A DNA stretch of 8,145 bases from Chryseobacterium sp. (GTDB lineage: Bacteria; Bacteroidota; Bacteroidia; Flavobacteriales; Weeksellaceae): contig JASLCD010000005.1 in the NCBI GenBank assembly GCA_030146295.1, positions 1 to 8,145 on the forward strand. Direction: 5' to 3'. The position numbers and the translations under genes were made by a program. Each line of letters opens with the position of its first letter. Positions within the stretch are counted from its first letter, which is position 1. Shown one piece after another: positions 1-6,189 of the stretch. The notes under the pieces are model-generated. The model saw nothing but the letters and a program-made list of their open reading frames with translations. It did no database searches and had not been told where the DNA came from.

Positions 1-65
1 AGGATTCGAACCTGCGACCTCCTGGTCCCAAACCAGGCGCGATGACCGGACTACGCTACGCCCCG
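1..65 (-). tRNA. tRNA-Pro (anticodon UGG), 3' end cut by window edge
   Basis: Read on the minus strand, the gene begins CGGGGCGTAGCGTAG and continues through a D arm, an anticodon stem CCTGG/CCAGG enclosing the seven-base loop TTTGGGA (anticodon TGG, proline), a variable region, and the T-arm start GGTTCGAATCC. The 3' half of the acceptor stem lies beyond position 1. The C at the 5' terminus is typical of bacterial tRNA-Pro. A clear Bacteroidetes promoter box lies about 43 bases upstream, so this is probably the first gene of its transcript. Confidence 0.95.
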
Positions 66-107
66 AGGGTGTCATCAGTAACGATATTTACTTCGTTTTT
101 GCGGTTG

Positions 108-115
108 CAAAGGTA
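108..115 (-). promoter_or_regulatory. -7 promoter box for tRNA-Pro
   Basis: The minus strand reads TACCTTTG followed by CA, a perfect match to the Bacteroidetes primary-sigma -7 consensus TAnnTTTG. Transcription would begin near position 101-103, giving a leader of roughly 36 bases before the tRNA 5' end. The upstream -33 area is T-rich but has no clean TTTG. Confidence 0.7.
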
Positions 116-322
116 CAATACTTTTTGAAATAAAAAAATAAAATGAGGAATAATTTTTAATTAATTTTTTGTGAAGACTTTTTTGTTACCTTTACCGGGT
201 TAATAACCATAGACTTATCTTATTTTAAAAATGATGAAAAAATTTTCATTTTTTTCTCCTTTTTCCACTTTTGAAATGTGAAACTGTCTGTTCATGGAGT
301 TTTAATTTTAAAAATATAAAAA
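116..322. other. AT-rich intergenic leader, no gene seen
   Basis: This very AT-rich stretch separates the divergent tRNA-Pro and the first plus-strand gene. It has no supportable reading frame. It contains a perfect short palindrome GGTTAATAACC (198-208) and two imperfect plus-strand -7 candidates, TACCTTTA (187-194) and CACTTTTG (266-273), each one base off consensus. Either could drive the following gene cluster, but neither has a -33 box at the usual distance. Confidence 0.5.
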
Positions 323-622
323 ATGAAAATAGAGGATTTTTATAAAATATACATTCCCGCACTGGAAAAAGCATTTCAAAATGATTCCATTAATTTGGGT
401 TTTTATGTCAAATCTCCGGAAGATTATTGTGATGAAGCAGCAGCAGATCAAGTCAATCAATACCTCGAAGAATATGAAAATGAATTTCTGGAAAAAACAG
501 CCTGTTATTTTGATGCAAAATCCCACAACTTTTCTTTTGTTCAAGGAGTTAAAATTGATTTATATAAAGCTGACCTGATCGCTGAAATGGTAAAGATTAA
601 AAAAGAGTTTTTCATCCATTAA
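323..622 (+). CDS. hypothetical acidic protein, 99 aa
   Basis: I do not recognise this protein. It has 99 residues, is acidic and helix-rich, and has no signal peptide or membrane segment, so it is probably cytoplasmic. Visible segments are an amphipathic N-terminal helix (residues 3-20), a very acidic helix around residues 33-57 (many E, D and Q), and a C-terminal Lys/Ile-rich helix (80-97). The start is preceded by an A-rich leader (AAAAATATAAAAA) with no Shine-Dalgarno, as is normal for Flavobacteriia. It is the first gene of a plus-strand run of small orphans, and 17 bases separate it from the broken lipoprotein gene. Its size and acidity would suit an immunity protein or another small antagonist, but nothing in the sequence proves that. 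The antisense frame in the same region is a shadow. Confidence 0.65.
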   Translation: MKIEDFYKIYIPALEKAFQNDSINLGFYVKSPEDYCDEAAADQVNQYLEEYENEFLEKTACYFDAKSHNFSFVQGVKIDLYKADLIAEMVKIKKEFFIH

Positions 623-639
623 AACAGGATCTTATTATC

Positions 640-862
640 ATGAAATATAACAATATACATGTGAAAGCTGAATGTAATTTTTTGCTGTTAGTTTGTCTTT
701 TGATCCTGTTATCTTCCTGCTGTAAAGATCAGAAATTTATTAAGCATGAAATTGCTAATGTGTCATTAAGTTTCCTTTTGATATTTCATCACTCTGTAAT
801 GATCCGGGTATTCCGGTGTGATAATGCTTCCAGGAAAAAACAGGTATTGTGAGCCAAAATAA
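640..862 (+). pseudogene. frameshifted small lipoprotein gene
   Basis: The frame opening at 640 encodes a type II signal peptide: a hydrophobic stretch (residues 14-24), then the lipobox LSSC with the lipidated Cys at residue 27, then CKDQK, which resembles the Bacteroidetes lipoprotein export signal. After about residue 43 (NVSLSF) the frame turns into unlikely sequence. Restoring one base near 771-774 gives SFPFDISSLCNDPGIPV. Removing one TG of the GTGTG near 816-820 then continues as IMLPGKNRYCEPK to a TAA at 860-862, only seven bases before the next ATG. That tidy operonic spacing argues that the ancestral gene ran the full length, about 73 codons. The signal sequence is directly visible; the repaired reading is inference. 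Alternatives are a real 70-residue protein ending at 852, or sequencing indels. Confidence 0.45.
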
Positions 863-869
863 AAAGTGA

Positions 870-1196
870 ATGAAAGATATATTTGAGTTTAAGATTGTGC
901 TTCATAAAAGTGTGTCGGAACCTGTAGTAGACCGTTTTATTGCCTTTATAGAAGGTCATTCAGTGTACTGGGGAGGTGGTTATTCTGAGAACCAGATCAA
1001 TGGTGGACTGTATGCTGATGAAGGTATAGGGATTGATATCAATGATTTTGTAAAAGAATTTATTGCATTTTTTTTACATACGGAAATTAAAATCGATGAA
1101 ATGAAGATTAATATTGAAGACTTTTATTTTTACAGTTTTGATCATAACGCTTTTGTAGAAAATTATTCTTCCCTTCCCATTCATATTAGCCATTAG
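870..1196 (+). CDS. small protein with YggL-like (DUF469) outline, 108 aa
   Basis: The predicted order is a strand (residues 4-11, FEFKIVLH), a helix (17-28), a strand and Gly-rich turn (YWGGGYSENQ, 33-42), a strand (GGLYAD), a helix (INDFVKEFIAFF), and a C-terminal strand region (EIKIDEMKINIEDFYFY). This order parallels the YggL/DUF469 family, whose E. coli member binds the 50S ribosome, although the sequence match is weak and the basic N-terminal tail of YggL is absent. It is cytoplasmic, with no signal peptide. The ATG at 870 follows the repaired end of the lipoprotein pseudogene by seven bases, with an A-rich leader. It lies within a run of small accessory genes, where YggL-like folds also occur as putative immunity proteins. 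The family call is tentative; the reading frame itself is convincing. Confidence 0.55.
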   Translation: MKDIFEFKIVLHKSVSEPVVDRFIAFIEGHSVYWGGGYSENQINGGLYADEGIGIDINDFVKEFIAFFLHTEIKIDEMKINIEDFYFYSFDHNAFVENYSSLPIHISH

Positions 1197-1261
1197 ATGT
1201 TATAATTAGTGCAGCTAAATGTAAACAGCCAAATGGTTTTTCAAAAAAAACAGTAGTTTTT

Positions 1262-1900
1262 ATGAAACAATACAGAGATACACATACTTATTACTTTTCA
1301 GATTTTTTTAGACACCGTGCACTGAACTATTGCAGCTTCTGGTTGTTTTATAATCGTGATGACGGGATTAGAATGGAGGATTTTTTCCCAGATCAAAAGG
1401 TTTATTCTTTTTTATGGGAATATGCAGACACCAATATTTTAATAAAAATAGATGAATGGAAAAGAGCCTTCAGAAGAAATAATATTGAGATCTTACAAGA
1501 TGCGAAACTGCATGCCCGGAATTATGTATCAGATGAACGAAAAGTGTATCTGGATTGCCTGGGGACCGATATCAGAGCTGCTGATCAAAGATATAAAGAT
1601 CTGACTGCATATAATATCGGACAACGTTTTGTTCAGATCGTGACTGATGAAAATATCTCCTTTAGTGATATTGATTTAAGTTTTCTGGATTTAACTGATA
1701 CAACTGATAAATTGATAGCGTTTATAAGGATTTTAGATATAGGTGGTATTCAGGCATTGATTTTAAATGGCTATCATCATCGTGGTGAATTAATTAAAAT
1801 CTGCATTGTAAAGAGTGGTGAAGCCTGTTTAAAAACAAGGGAAGCTTTACCCTTAGATATTTTTGAAAATACTTATGTTGCGATGCCATTTAACTGGTGA
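1262..1900 (+). CDS. hypothetical protein, 212 aa
   Basis: I do not recognise the family. The 212-residue protein has no signal peptide or membrane helix. Its N-terminal third is rich in aromatics and histidine (YYFSDFFRHRALNYCSFWLF, residues 10-29). The middle is charged and helical (about 60-120, containing KLHARNYVSDERKVY). The C-terminal half has short hydrophobic strands and the motif GYHHRGELIKI near 170. It ends in the aromatic tail MPFNW. The start at 1262 is the first ATG after an A-rich stretch, 65 bases beyond the previous stop. No promoter box is evident, so it is probably co-transcribed. Its composition resembles the large, poorly conserved immunity-like proteins of Bacteroidetes accessory regions, but that is inference. 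Confidence 0.6.
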   Translation: MKQYRDTHTYYFSDFFRHRALNYCSFWLFYNRDDGIRMEDFFPDQKVYSFLWEYADTNILIKIDEWKRAFRRNNIEILQDAKLHARNYVSDERKVYLDCLGTDIRAADQRYKDLTAYNIGQRFVQIVTDENISFSDIDLSFLDLTDTTDKLIAFIRILDIGGIQALILNGYHHRGELIKICIVKSGEACLKTREALPLDIFENTYVAMPFNW

Positions 1901-1991
1901 AAATAAATATGATCGGTTGGAAATTGCTTCTATAAAGATATAAGCTGGATTTTTTTAAATTAAAAATAATGGGTAGAAATAAAATTTATTA

Positions 1992-2318
1992 ATGATTTTG
2001 ATCCTTGCTGCATTGGTCTTTTTATACAAAATTATATTTTCGTCAAAAAATAAAGACCGTTTTTTAGATGAAATTAGCGGTAAGGATATAAAATCAATAG
2101 TTAACAAAAAGTACATTAATCATGACAATCACAATATATCACTTCTGATGTATGGTAATAATCATGACAATATAGTAATTTACAGAGATTGGTGGGATAA
2201 GGTTTCTGTTGGAGATTCGATACTAAAACCAAAAGGTTCTTTAGATATAATTATAAAAAATTCTGATAAAATTGAGCGGTTTGATTATGAAGAGAAATTT
2301 GGTTTAGGCAATCTATAG
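1992..2318 (+). CDS. small membrane-anchored protein, N-terminus possibly frameshifted
   Basis: The frame encodes 108 residues: an N-terminal hydrophobic segment (ILILAALVFLYKIIF, 2-16), a basic stretch (SSKNKDR), then a soluble strand-rich domain with KYINHDNHN, YRDWWDKVSVGDSI and KPKGS. The GDS..KPKG pattern recalls small single-pass proteins of Flavobacteriia with no known function. An anchored N-terminus normally begins with basic residues, which this start lacks. A short frame at 1969-1992 (ATG, then GRNKIY) ends in TAA, whose last A is the first base of this ATG. Adding one base would fuse the two into a normal basic-then-hydrophobic signal anchor. The gene may therefore be frameshifted, translationally coupled to the leader peptide, or misread by one base. 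The topology suggests one membrane pass with the domain outside. Confidence 0.6.
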   Translation: MILILAALVFLYKIIFSSKNKDRFLDEISGKDIKSIVNKKYINHDNHNISLLMYGNNHDNIVIYRDWWDKVSVGDSILKPKGSLDIIIKNSDKIERFDYEEKFGLGNL

Positions 2319-2436
2319 TTTTATATTGTTATGTGGGGGGCAGATGAGAGTCATACGCAAAAGAAATAGCAAATTTCTTCAATTTGTAATAATAACCAGA
2401 AGACTCAGATAACTTTAAAAAGCTTAAAATAACTAA
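2319..2436 (+). other. intergenic stretch without a supportable gene
   Basis: This is an AT-rich spacer with one G6 run (2335-2340). A 12-codon frame beginning ATGTGGGGGGCA is too short to support. No hairpin terminator separates the genes on either side, so transcription from the upstream cluster could continue to the terminator at 2564. Confidence 0.4.
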
Positions 2437-2557
2437 GTGAAAAAAGAGATCATACTTTCTTTGATGTTCTTTGCATTATTTTTTTTCATGCAAATCTGAT
2501 AAATTGACTGCTCGTCAAAGTCGGGAGACTTTGATGGGGAAAAATCAAATCATTTAA
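2437..2557 (+). pseudogene. tiny lipoprotein gene out of frame at a T8 tract
   Basis: From the GTG at 2437 the frame reads V/M-KKEIILSLMFFALFF and then stops at 2497-2499. The eight-T run at 2479-2486 lies exactly where the frame fails. With seven Ts the reading becomes ALFFSCKSDKL and continues with TARQSRETLMGKNQII to TAA at 2555-2557, a coherent 39-codon lipoprotein precursor (basic n-region, hydrophobic core, Cys acceptor followed by KSDK). A strong terminator begins seven bases after that stop, which supports it as the natural gene end. The mature part would be only about 20 residues, so it may also be a 3'-truncated remnant. Alternatives are a phase-variable gene caught in the OFF state or a homopolymer sequencing error. 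Confidence 0.5.
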
Positions 2558-2563
2558 TAGTAT

Positions 2564-2592
2564 AAAAAACCTCGCATTTTGCGAGGTTTTTT
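2564..2592 (+). terminator. strong intrinsic terminator (bidirectional form)
   Basis: A perfect 13-bp stem AAAAAACCTCGCA/TGCGAGGTTTTTT encloses a TTT loop, with the U tract built into the 3' arm. It lies immediately after the tiny lipoprotein frame and before the nuclease promoter. It ends the plus-strand gene cluster and separates it from the nuclease. The A/T arms would also work in the opposite direction. Confidence 0.9.
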
Positions 2593-2616
2593 AATTAAAC
2601 AAGATCCACTAATTCC

Positions 2617-2624
2617 TATATTTG
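2617..2624 (+). promoter_or_regulatory. -7 promoter box of the nuclease gene
   Basis: TATATTTG is a perfect match to TAnnTTTG, followed by CCCC and then the ATG at 2629. Bacteroidetes transcripts usually start about five to nine bases after this box, which puts +1 at or within a few bases of the A of the start codon and implies a leaderless mRNA. The -33 region falls in the T tract of the preceding terminator (2587-2592). Confidence 0.7.
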
Positions 2625-2628
2625 CCCC

Positions 2629-3153
2629 ATGAAACGATTTATGTTGGCGTACCTACTTTTCCCTGTATTCTTATTCTCACAGACTACCGGAAAAGTGATC
2701 AAAATTTCAGACGGAGATACCATTACTTTACTGTTGGAAGGCAATCAGCAAAAAAAGATCAGGCTGGCCGAAGTCGATTGTCCGGAAAGCGGACAGGCAT
2801 TCGGGAAAAATGCCAAACAGTTTACTTCAGCTCAGGTATTTGGAAAGACGGTAAGTTTTGTAGAAACCAATACAGACCGCTATGGGAGATCTATTGCAAA
2901 GGTTTATTATGATGATGGAAAATACCTTTCCAAAGAGCTTATCAAAGCAGGCATGGGATGGTGGTATTTCTCTTATTCCAAAGACGCTTCTTTAGGGAAG
3001 CTGCAGGAAACTGCACAATATAAGAAAGTAGGTCTTTGGCAGGATAGTAATGCTCTCGCTCCATGGGATTTCCGTAAAATGAAGCGTGAGCTTAGAAATA
3101 AAAAGAAAATTGAGACCGCTAAGAATGAATCAAAAGCAAAATCGGTAGCATAA
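2629..3153 (+). CDS. secreted thermonuclease-like (SNase-fold) nuclease
   Basis: This is a staphylococcal-nuclease-fold phosphodiesterase, expected to cleave DNA and/or RNA with Ca2+ after export. Residues 1-17 form a signal peptide (MKRFMLAYLLFPVFLFS) with the Bacteroidetes-typical LFSQ cleavage context. The SNase domain spans about 19-145. The active-site set is complete: DGD at 28-30 (Asp30), Arg45 in IRLAEVDCPE, Asp50, Glu53, and Arg87 in DRYGRSIAKVY, matching Asp21, Arg35, Asp40, Glu43 and Arg87 of the S. aureus enzyme. The helix with LIKAGMGWWYF and the GLW motif before APWDFR are also family hallmarks. The C-terminus is a Lys/Glu-rich tail of about 25 residues. The ATG at 2629 is preferred over Met5 because it supplies the basic n-region. 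The gene has its own promoter and faces the ABC operon convergently. Likely roles are nutrient scavenging, biofilm DNA turnover or defence. Confidence 0.93.
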   Translation: MKRFMLAYLLFPVFLFSQTTGKVIKISDGDTITLLLEGNQQKKIRLAEVDCPESGQAFGKNAKQFTSAQVFGKTVSFVETNTDRYGRSIAKVYYDDGKYLSKELIKAGMGWWYFSYSKDASLGKLQETAQYKKVGLWQDSNALAPWDFRKMKRELRNKKKIETAKNESKAKSVA

Positions 3154-3237
3154 ATTCTTGGGCATAAAAGCCTGAAGATGGAAGGAGAGGGGAGTTAATC
3201 AATATGTATTCATTGGCAGATAGTACCTTTCCTCCTT

Positions 3238-4020
3238 CTAAATCCCTTTCTTTCTTACAAAAAGATAAAAGCTACTGGCTAAGAATATAAAAATAGCAGC
3301 GATATTCCAGTAATCCATTCTTTCAAAAGCGGTATTTTCATTCAGCAAACCTTCCAGTGATCTGTAACCTCCGGTATAAATCAGGAAATCTGCAAATGGC
3401 TTCTGCTGGATTATTGTCGTGAAAAGCAGCAGAAATACTCCGAATCCAATGGGATAAATAAAATTTTTGAAGAGAAGGCTTAAAGTCAGCTGTACCATGG
3501 CAATCGCAGAAAGCGTAATGAAGAACTTCAAAAAAATATAAAATATCACTTCCCTGAAATCATAATTCTGGAATCCAAGCTGTGGAAAGGCAATCCCCAA
3601 AAGATAGCCGCTCAGTAAAAATGCGAGATAAGAGAAAAGCATAGAAAAGAAAACGGTTATCTGGATAAATAATGCCTTAGAAAAGAATATCCTGGTTTTG
3701 GAAACCGGAAGCGTAAAAAGAATTTTATAATTGTTATTCCGGTATTCCACATCACAGCATGCATGTACAAAAAGCGCTACCAGAATAGGAAAGAGCAGGT
3801 AAAAAAACATAAATACAGTTCTTCCCAATGACATTTTCCACGGATTTACTGTTCCCTCTGTTTCTTCCGTTCCGGAGCGGATTACATCGTAAACCATGTA
3901 CAGGTCAATTGCAAAGATGATCAAAACAGGAATCAGCAGAATGCCGAAAATTTCTTTGTTTTTTGAGAGTTTGTACTGTTCGGATGAAAACGCCTTGAAA
4001 AAAGTATTGGTATTAGTCAT
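3238..4020 (-). CDS. ABC-2 type transporter permease (BcrB/LanE-like)
   Basis: This is the membrane subunit of an ABC transporter in the inner membrane, 260 residues long. Six hydrophobic segments are visible at about 25-45, 69-88, 113-140, 156-178, 186-204 and 237-255, as in the bacitracin and lantibiotic immunity permeases. The N-terminus (FFKAFSSEQYKLSKNK) is the amphipathic cytoplasmic start seen in that group, and YKILFTLPVSKTRIFFSKAL is the typical cytoplasmic coupling segment between helices 2 and 3. The start codon overlaps the end of the upstream ATPase gene by eight bases (ATGACTAA), so the two are translationally coupled. Only one permease gene is present, so a homodimer is likely, whereas LanFEG systems have two permeases. 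The substrate cannot be read from sequence. No clear terminator lies between its end and the convergent nuclease gene. Confidence 0.88.
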   Translation of the reverse strand: MTNTNTFFKAFSSEQYKLSKNKEIFGILLIPVLIIFAIDLYMVYDVIRSGTEETEGTVNPWKMSLGRTVFMFFYLLFPILVALFVHACCDVEYRNNNYKILFTLPVSKTRIFFSKALFIQITVFFSMLFSYLAFLLSGYLLGIAFPQLGFQNYDFREVIFYIFLKFFITLSAIAMVQLTLSLLFKNFIYPIGFGVFLLLFTTIIQQKPFADFLIYTGGYRSLEGLLNENTAFERMDYWNIAAIFIFLASSFYLFVRKKGI

Positions 4021-4915
4021 GTTTTTTAGAAATTAAATTAATGAAGATCTGTTCAAGATTGGTACTTTGAGACTCTATATCATAGACCTCAATTCCGTTT
4101 TGGATCAGCATGGTGAGAAGTCCGTTGAACTTTTTGTCATCATTTATTTTTACAGAAATTTTGTTTGTACTGCTCAGCGTTGCAGAAAAAGTGTCTTGCA
4201 GCAGAGATAACGATTTTTCAACAGGATTAACTTTTAAAACGATCTCTTTTTCTACCTTGCTTAAAAGTTCGTTCTTTGTTCCCTGGAATATCATCTGTCC
4301 GCCTTCAATAATGCCAATGTGGGTCGCTGTTTTCTCAAGCTCGCTCAGAATATGGCTTGAAAGAAATATGGTTTTTCCCTGCTCATTCAAATGCTGGAAG
4401 AGTTTTCTCATTTCAAAGATTCCCTGAGGATCAAGACCGTTGAGCGGTTCATCCAGAATCAGAAGTTTCGGATCATGAAAAATAGCCATGGCAATTCCCA
4501 GACGCTGTTTCATCCCCATTGATAGAGCTGTTGCCTTTTTTTTCTTTTCATTATGCAGATCTACCAGTTCCAGCACCTCATCAATCCTTTTGTCCCCTTT
4601 ACCATAAATGATATCCAGATATTTAAGGTTTTCAAAAACAGTGAGTTTGGTGTAAAAACAGGGTGATTCAATCAGGTTTCCTGTACTGGCAAGAATCTCC
4701 GTTCTGTTTTGTTTGATGCTCTTGTTTTGAATGAAAATATTGTCACCTGGCGACTCCAAAAGTCCCAGAAGCAATTTGATAGTCGTCGATTTTCCCGCTC
4801 CGTTCCTTCCCAGATAGCCGTAGATGCTGCCTTCGGGAATATTGAGATTGATATTATTCAGAATGGTTTTGGAACCTATGGTATAGCTGAGATCTTTGGT
4901 AGTAATGCTTTCCAT
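4013..4915 (-). CDS. ABC transporter ATP-binding protein (BcrA/LanF-like, E-loop)
   Basis: This is the cytoplasmic ATPase of the transporter, 300 residues. It shows Walker A GRNGAGKST (36-44), signature LSMGM (131-135, in the context LSMGMKQRLGIA), Walker B LLILDEP (151-157), D-loop LNGLD (158-162) and the switch His188 in SSH. The stretch around 79-96 (GNLIESPCFYTKLTVFENL) has Glu83 where most ABC ATPases have the Q-loop glutamine. That E-loop is a recognised mark of lantibiotic immunity ATPases (LanF) and their BcrA relatives. A C-terminal domain of about 85 residues follows the ATPase core, as in BcrA. The start codon shares one base with the upstream stop (TAATG), and the end overlaps the permease by eight bases. 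Expected role: moving peptide antibiotics, lipids or related envelope-active molecules out of the membrane. Family confidence is high; substrate is unknown. Confidence 0.92.
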   Translation of the reverse strand: MESITTKDLSYTIGSKTILNNINLNIPEGSIYGYLGRNGAGKSTTIKLLLGLLESPGDNIFIQNKSIKQNRTEILASTGNLIESPCFYTKLTVFENLKYLDIIYGKGDKRIDEVLELVDLHNEKKKKATALSMGMKQRLGIAMAIFHDPKLLILDEPLNGLDPQGIFEMRKLFQHLNEQGKTIFLSSHILSELEKTATHIGIIEGGQMIFQGTKNELLSKVEKEIVLKVNPVEKSLSLLQDTFSATLSSTNKISVKINDDKKFNGLLTMLIQNGIEVYDIESQSTNLEQIFINLISKKHD

Positions 4916-6189
4916 TATTCGTGGGAGGTTAAAAAAGTATTGGTATCTATATAAAATATTCCGTCAAAAAAACGGCTCCAGACCTTTTTCTGGTCTGTTC
5001 CCTGATTGATCGTGGATACAAATTCATTCTTGAAAACAGAATGTTGTGGAAGATCTCTCAGGTTGATAAAAAAGTAAGGTGTTTTTGTAGCGTGAAAGGT
5101 ATTCTCGATGGCAAACTTTCCTGGCTTATCAATAGGAACTCCTGCTTTATTGTTTTTGGAATAGGATGAAAAATCAATCATATAAGAAGCCTTTCCGTAT
5201 TTACTTTTAATATAAGCGCCAAGAGGTAGATAATCTTTACTATACCGGTTTGCGAAAGTATGGAGGTTGGCACACCATACGATGATTTTTTGTCCCTGAT
5301 AGACAGAATCTGCCTGGTAAATGAGGTTTTTAGCCATCAGAGAATCTCTGAACTGCATGCTCCGTACAGATCCGGGATCATATTTCCAAATTTTATCAAA
5401 ATTGTTTCTCATATCATGTAAATACCGGGTGTATATGATGTTTTCAGGTGTTTTTTCAAGCTTTGAAACCACCTGTTCAAGCCGGGAGATCTCATTGAGA
5501 AATTCTTTTTTCTGATTTCCCGGTAAATTTTTCCCGGCAAACCCCTTATACATAAAATAGGAAATCTGATCAATATGTTTATTTACAAGAGGAAAAAGTT
5601 TGAGGTCAACCGTATTTTTGTTTAAAAAATCCTTCAGCAGTTTACTGCGCCTGTCATAAAGCTGATCTCCTGAAAACTGAATATCAAATCCACCCAGCTC
5701 AACAGGATGGCCCGAAGTTTTGGATTTTTGATAATAGCGGATCAGGGGTTCATTCTCTTTATTATTCCACCAGAAATCAAAAAGCCCCATTCCTCCGATA
5801 GAATCTGATGGAACTTTCAGACTATGATCTTTCATTTCCTCATTCATCATCCAGGTATCGTATTGTCCGGCTTCATACAGTACAACATTATAACCCAGAT
5901 TTTCATGAAGATATTTAATAAGTCTGCTTTTGGCTTTCATGGTTGCCCCGTCATAATGAACATTTTCCCCCAGCATTACAATCCTGTTGCCTGTAAGCAC
6001 AGAATCAAAGATTTTAAGGTCACTGTTATCAGAGTATTCCATGGAAATACTTTTGATGGGGTGTTTGTATCTCTGAACCTCGTTCAGGAGCTCCTGCTTT
6101 TCTTTTTCGGGGATATCCTTAAAAACAATTGTATTCAGGATTAAAATGCAGATTACAGAAACTAAAGAAATGTAAAGTATTTTCTTCAT
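4915..6189 (-). CDS. membrane-anchored erythromycin esterase family protein
   Basis: Numbered from the ATG at 6189, the protein has 424 residues: a basic start (MKK), one hydrophobic anchor or signal (4-23), then an erythromycin-esterase-family domain (about 45-410). Family motifs are present in order: IVMLGENVH (70-78, Glu75 and His78), VVLYEAG with Glu106, GGFDIQ (166-171), RDSLMAKN (281-288), IVWCANLH (303-310, His310) and the following YLPLG..IKSKYG. The first His of the usual HNxH motif is replaced (CANLH). An upstream ATG at 6306 would add 39 residues, but these are unlikely and would bury the signal segment, so 6189 is preferred. Its stop shares one base with the ATPase start, so it heads a three-gene operon. 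Many homologues do not hydrolyse macrolides; the envelope location suggests another ester or lactone substrate. Macrolide resistance should not be assumed. Confidence 0.85.
   Translation of the reverse strand: MKKILYISLVSVICILILNTIVFKDIPEKEKQELLNEVQRYKHPIKSISMEYSDNSDLKIFDSVLTGNRIVMLGENVHYDGATMKAKSRLIKYLHENLGYNVVLYEAGQYDTWMMNEEMKDHSLKVPSDSIGGMGLFDFWWNNKENEPLIRYYQKSKTSGHPVELGGFDIQFSGDQLYDRRSKLLKDFLNKNTVDLKLFPLVNKHIDQISYFMYKGFAGKNLPGNQKKEFLNEISRLEQVVSKLEKTPENIIYTRYLHDMRNNFDKIWKYDPGSVRSMQFRDSLMAKNLIYQADSVYQGQKIIVWCANLHTFANRYSKDYLPLGAYIKSKYGKASYMIDFSSYSKNNKAGVPIDKPGKFAIENTFHATKTPYFFINLRDLPQHSVFKNEFVSTINQGTDQKKVWSRFFDGIFYIDTNTFLTSHE

Noticed and set aside
308..544. Minus-strand 78-codon frame opposite the first gene
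   Set aside because: It is a Phe/Ile-rich antisense shadow of the 323-622 gene with no leader or family resemblance.
2622..2912. Plus-strand 96-codon frame overlapping the nuclease
   Set aside because: It is the alternate frame of a gene with a complete set of SNase catalytic residues, so it is a shadow.
3180..3238. GAAGGAG/CTCCTTC inverted repeat between the convergent nuclease and permease genes
   Set aside because: It has only a seven-bp stem with a loop of over 40 bases and no U tract, so it is not a credible terminator.
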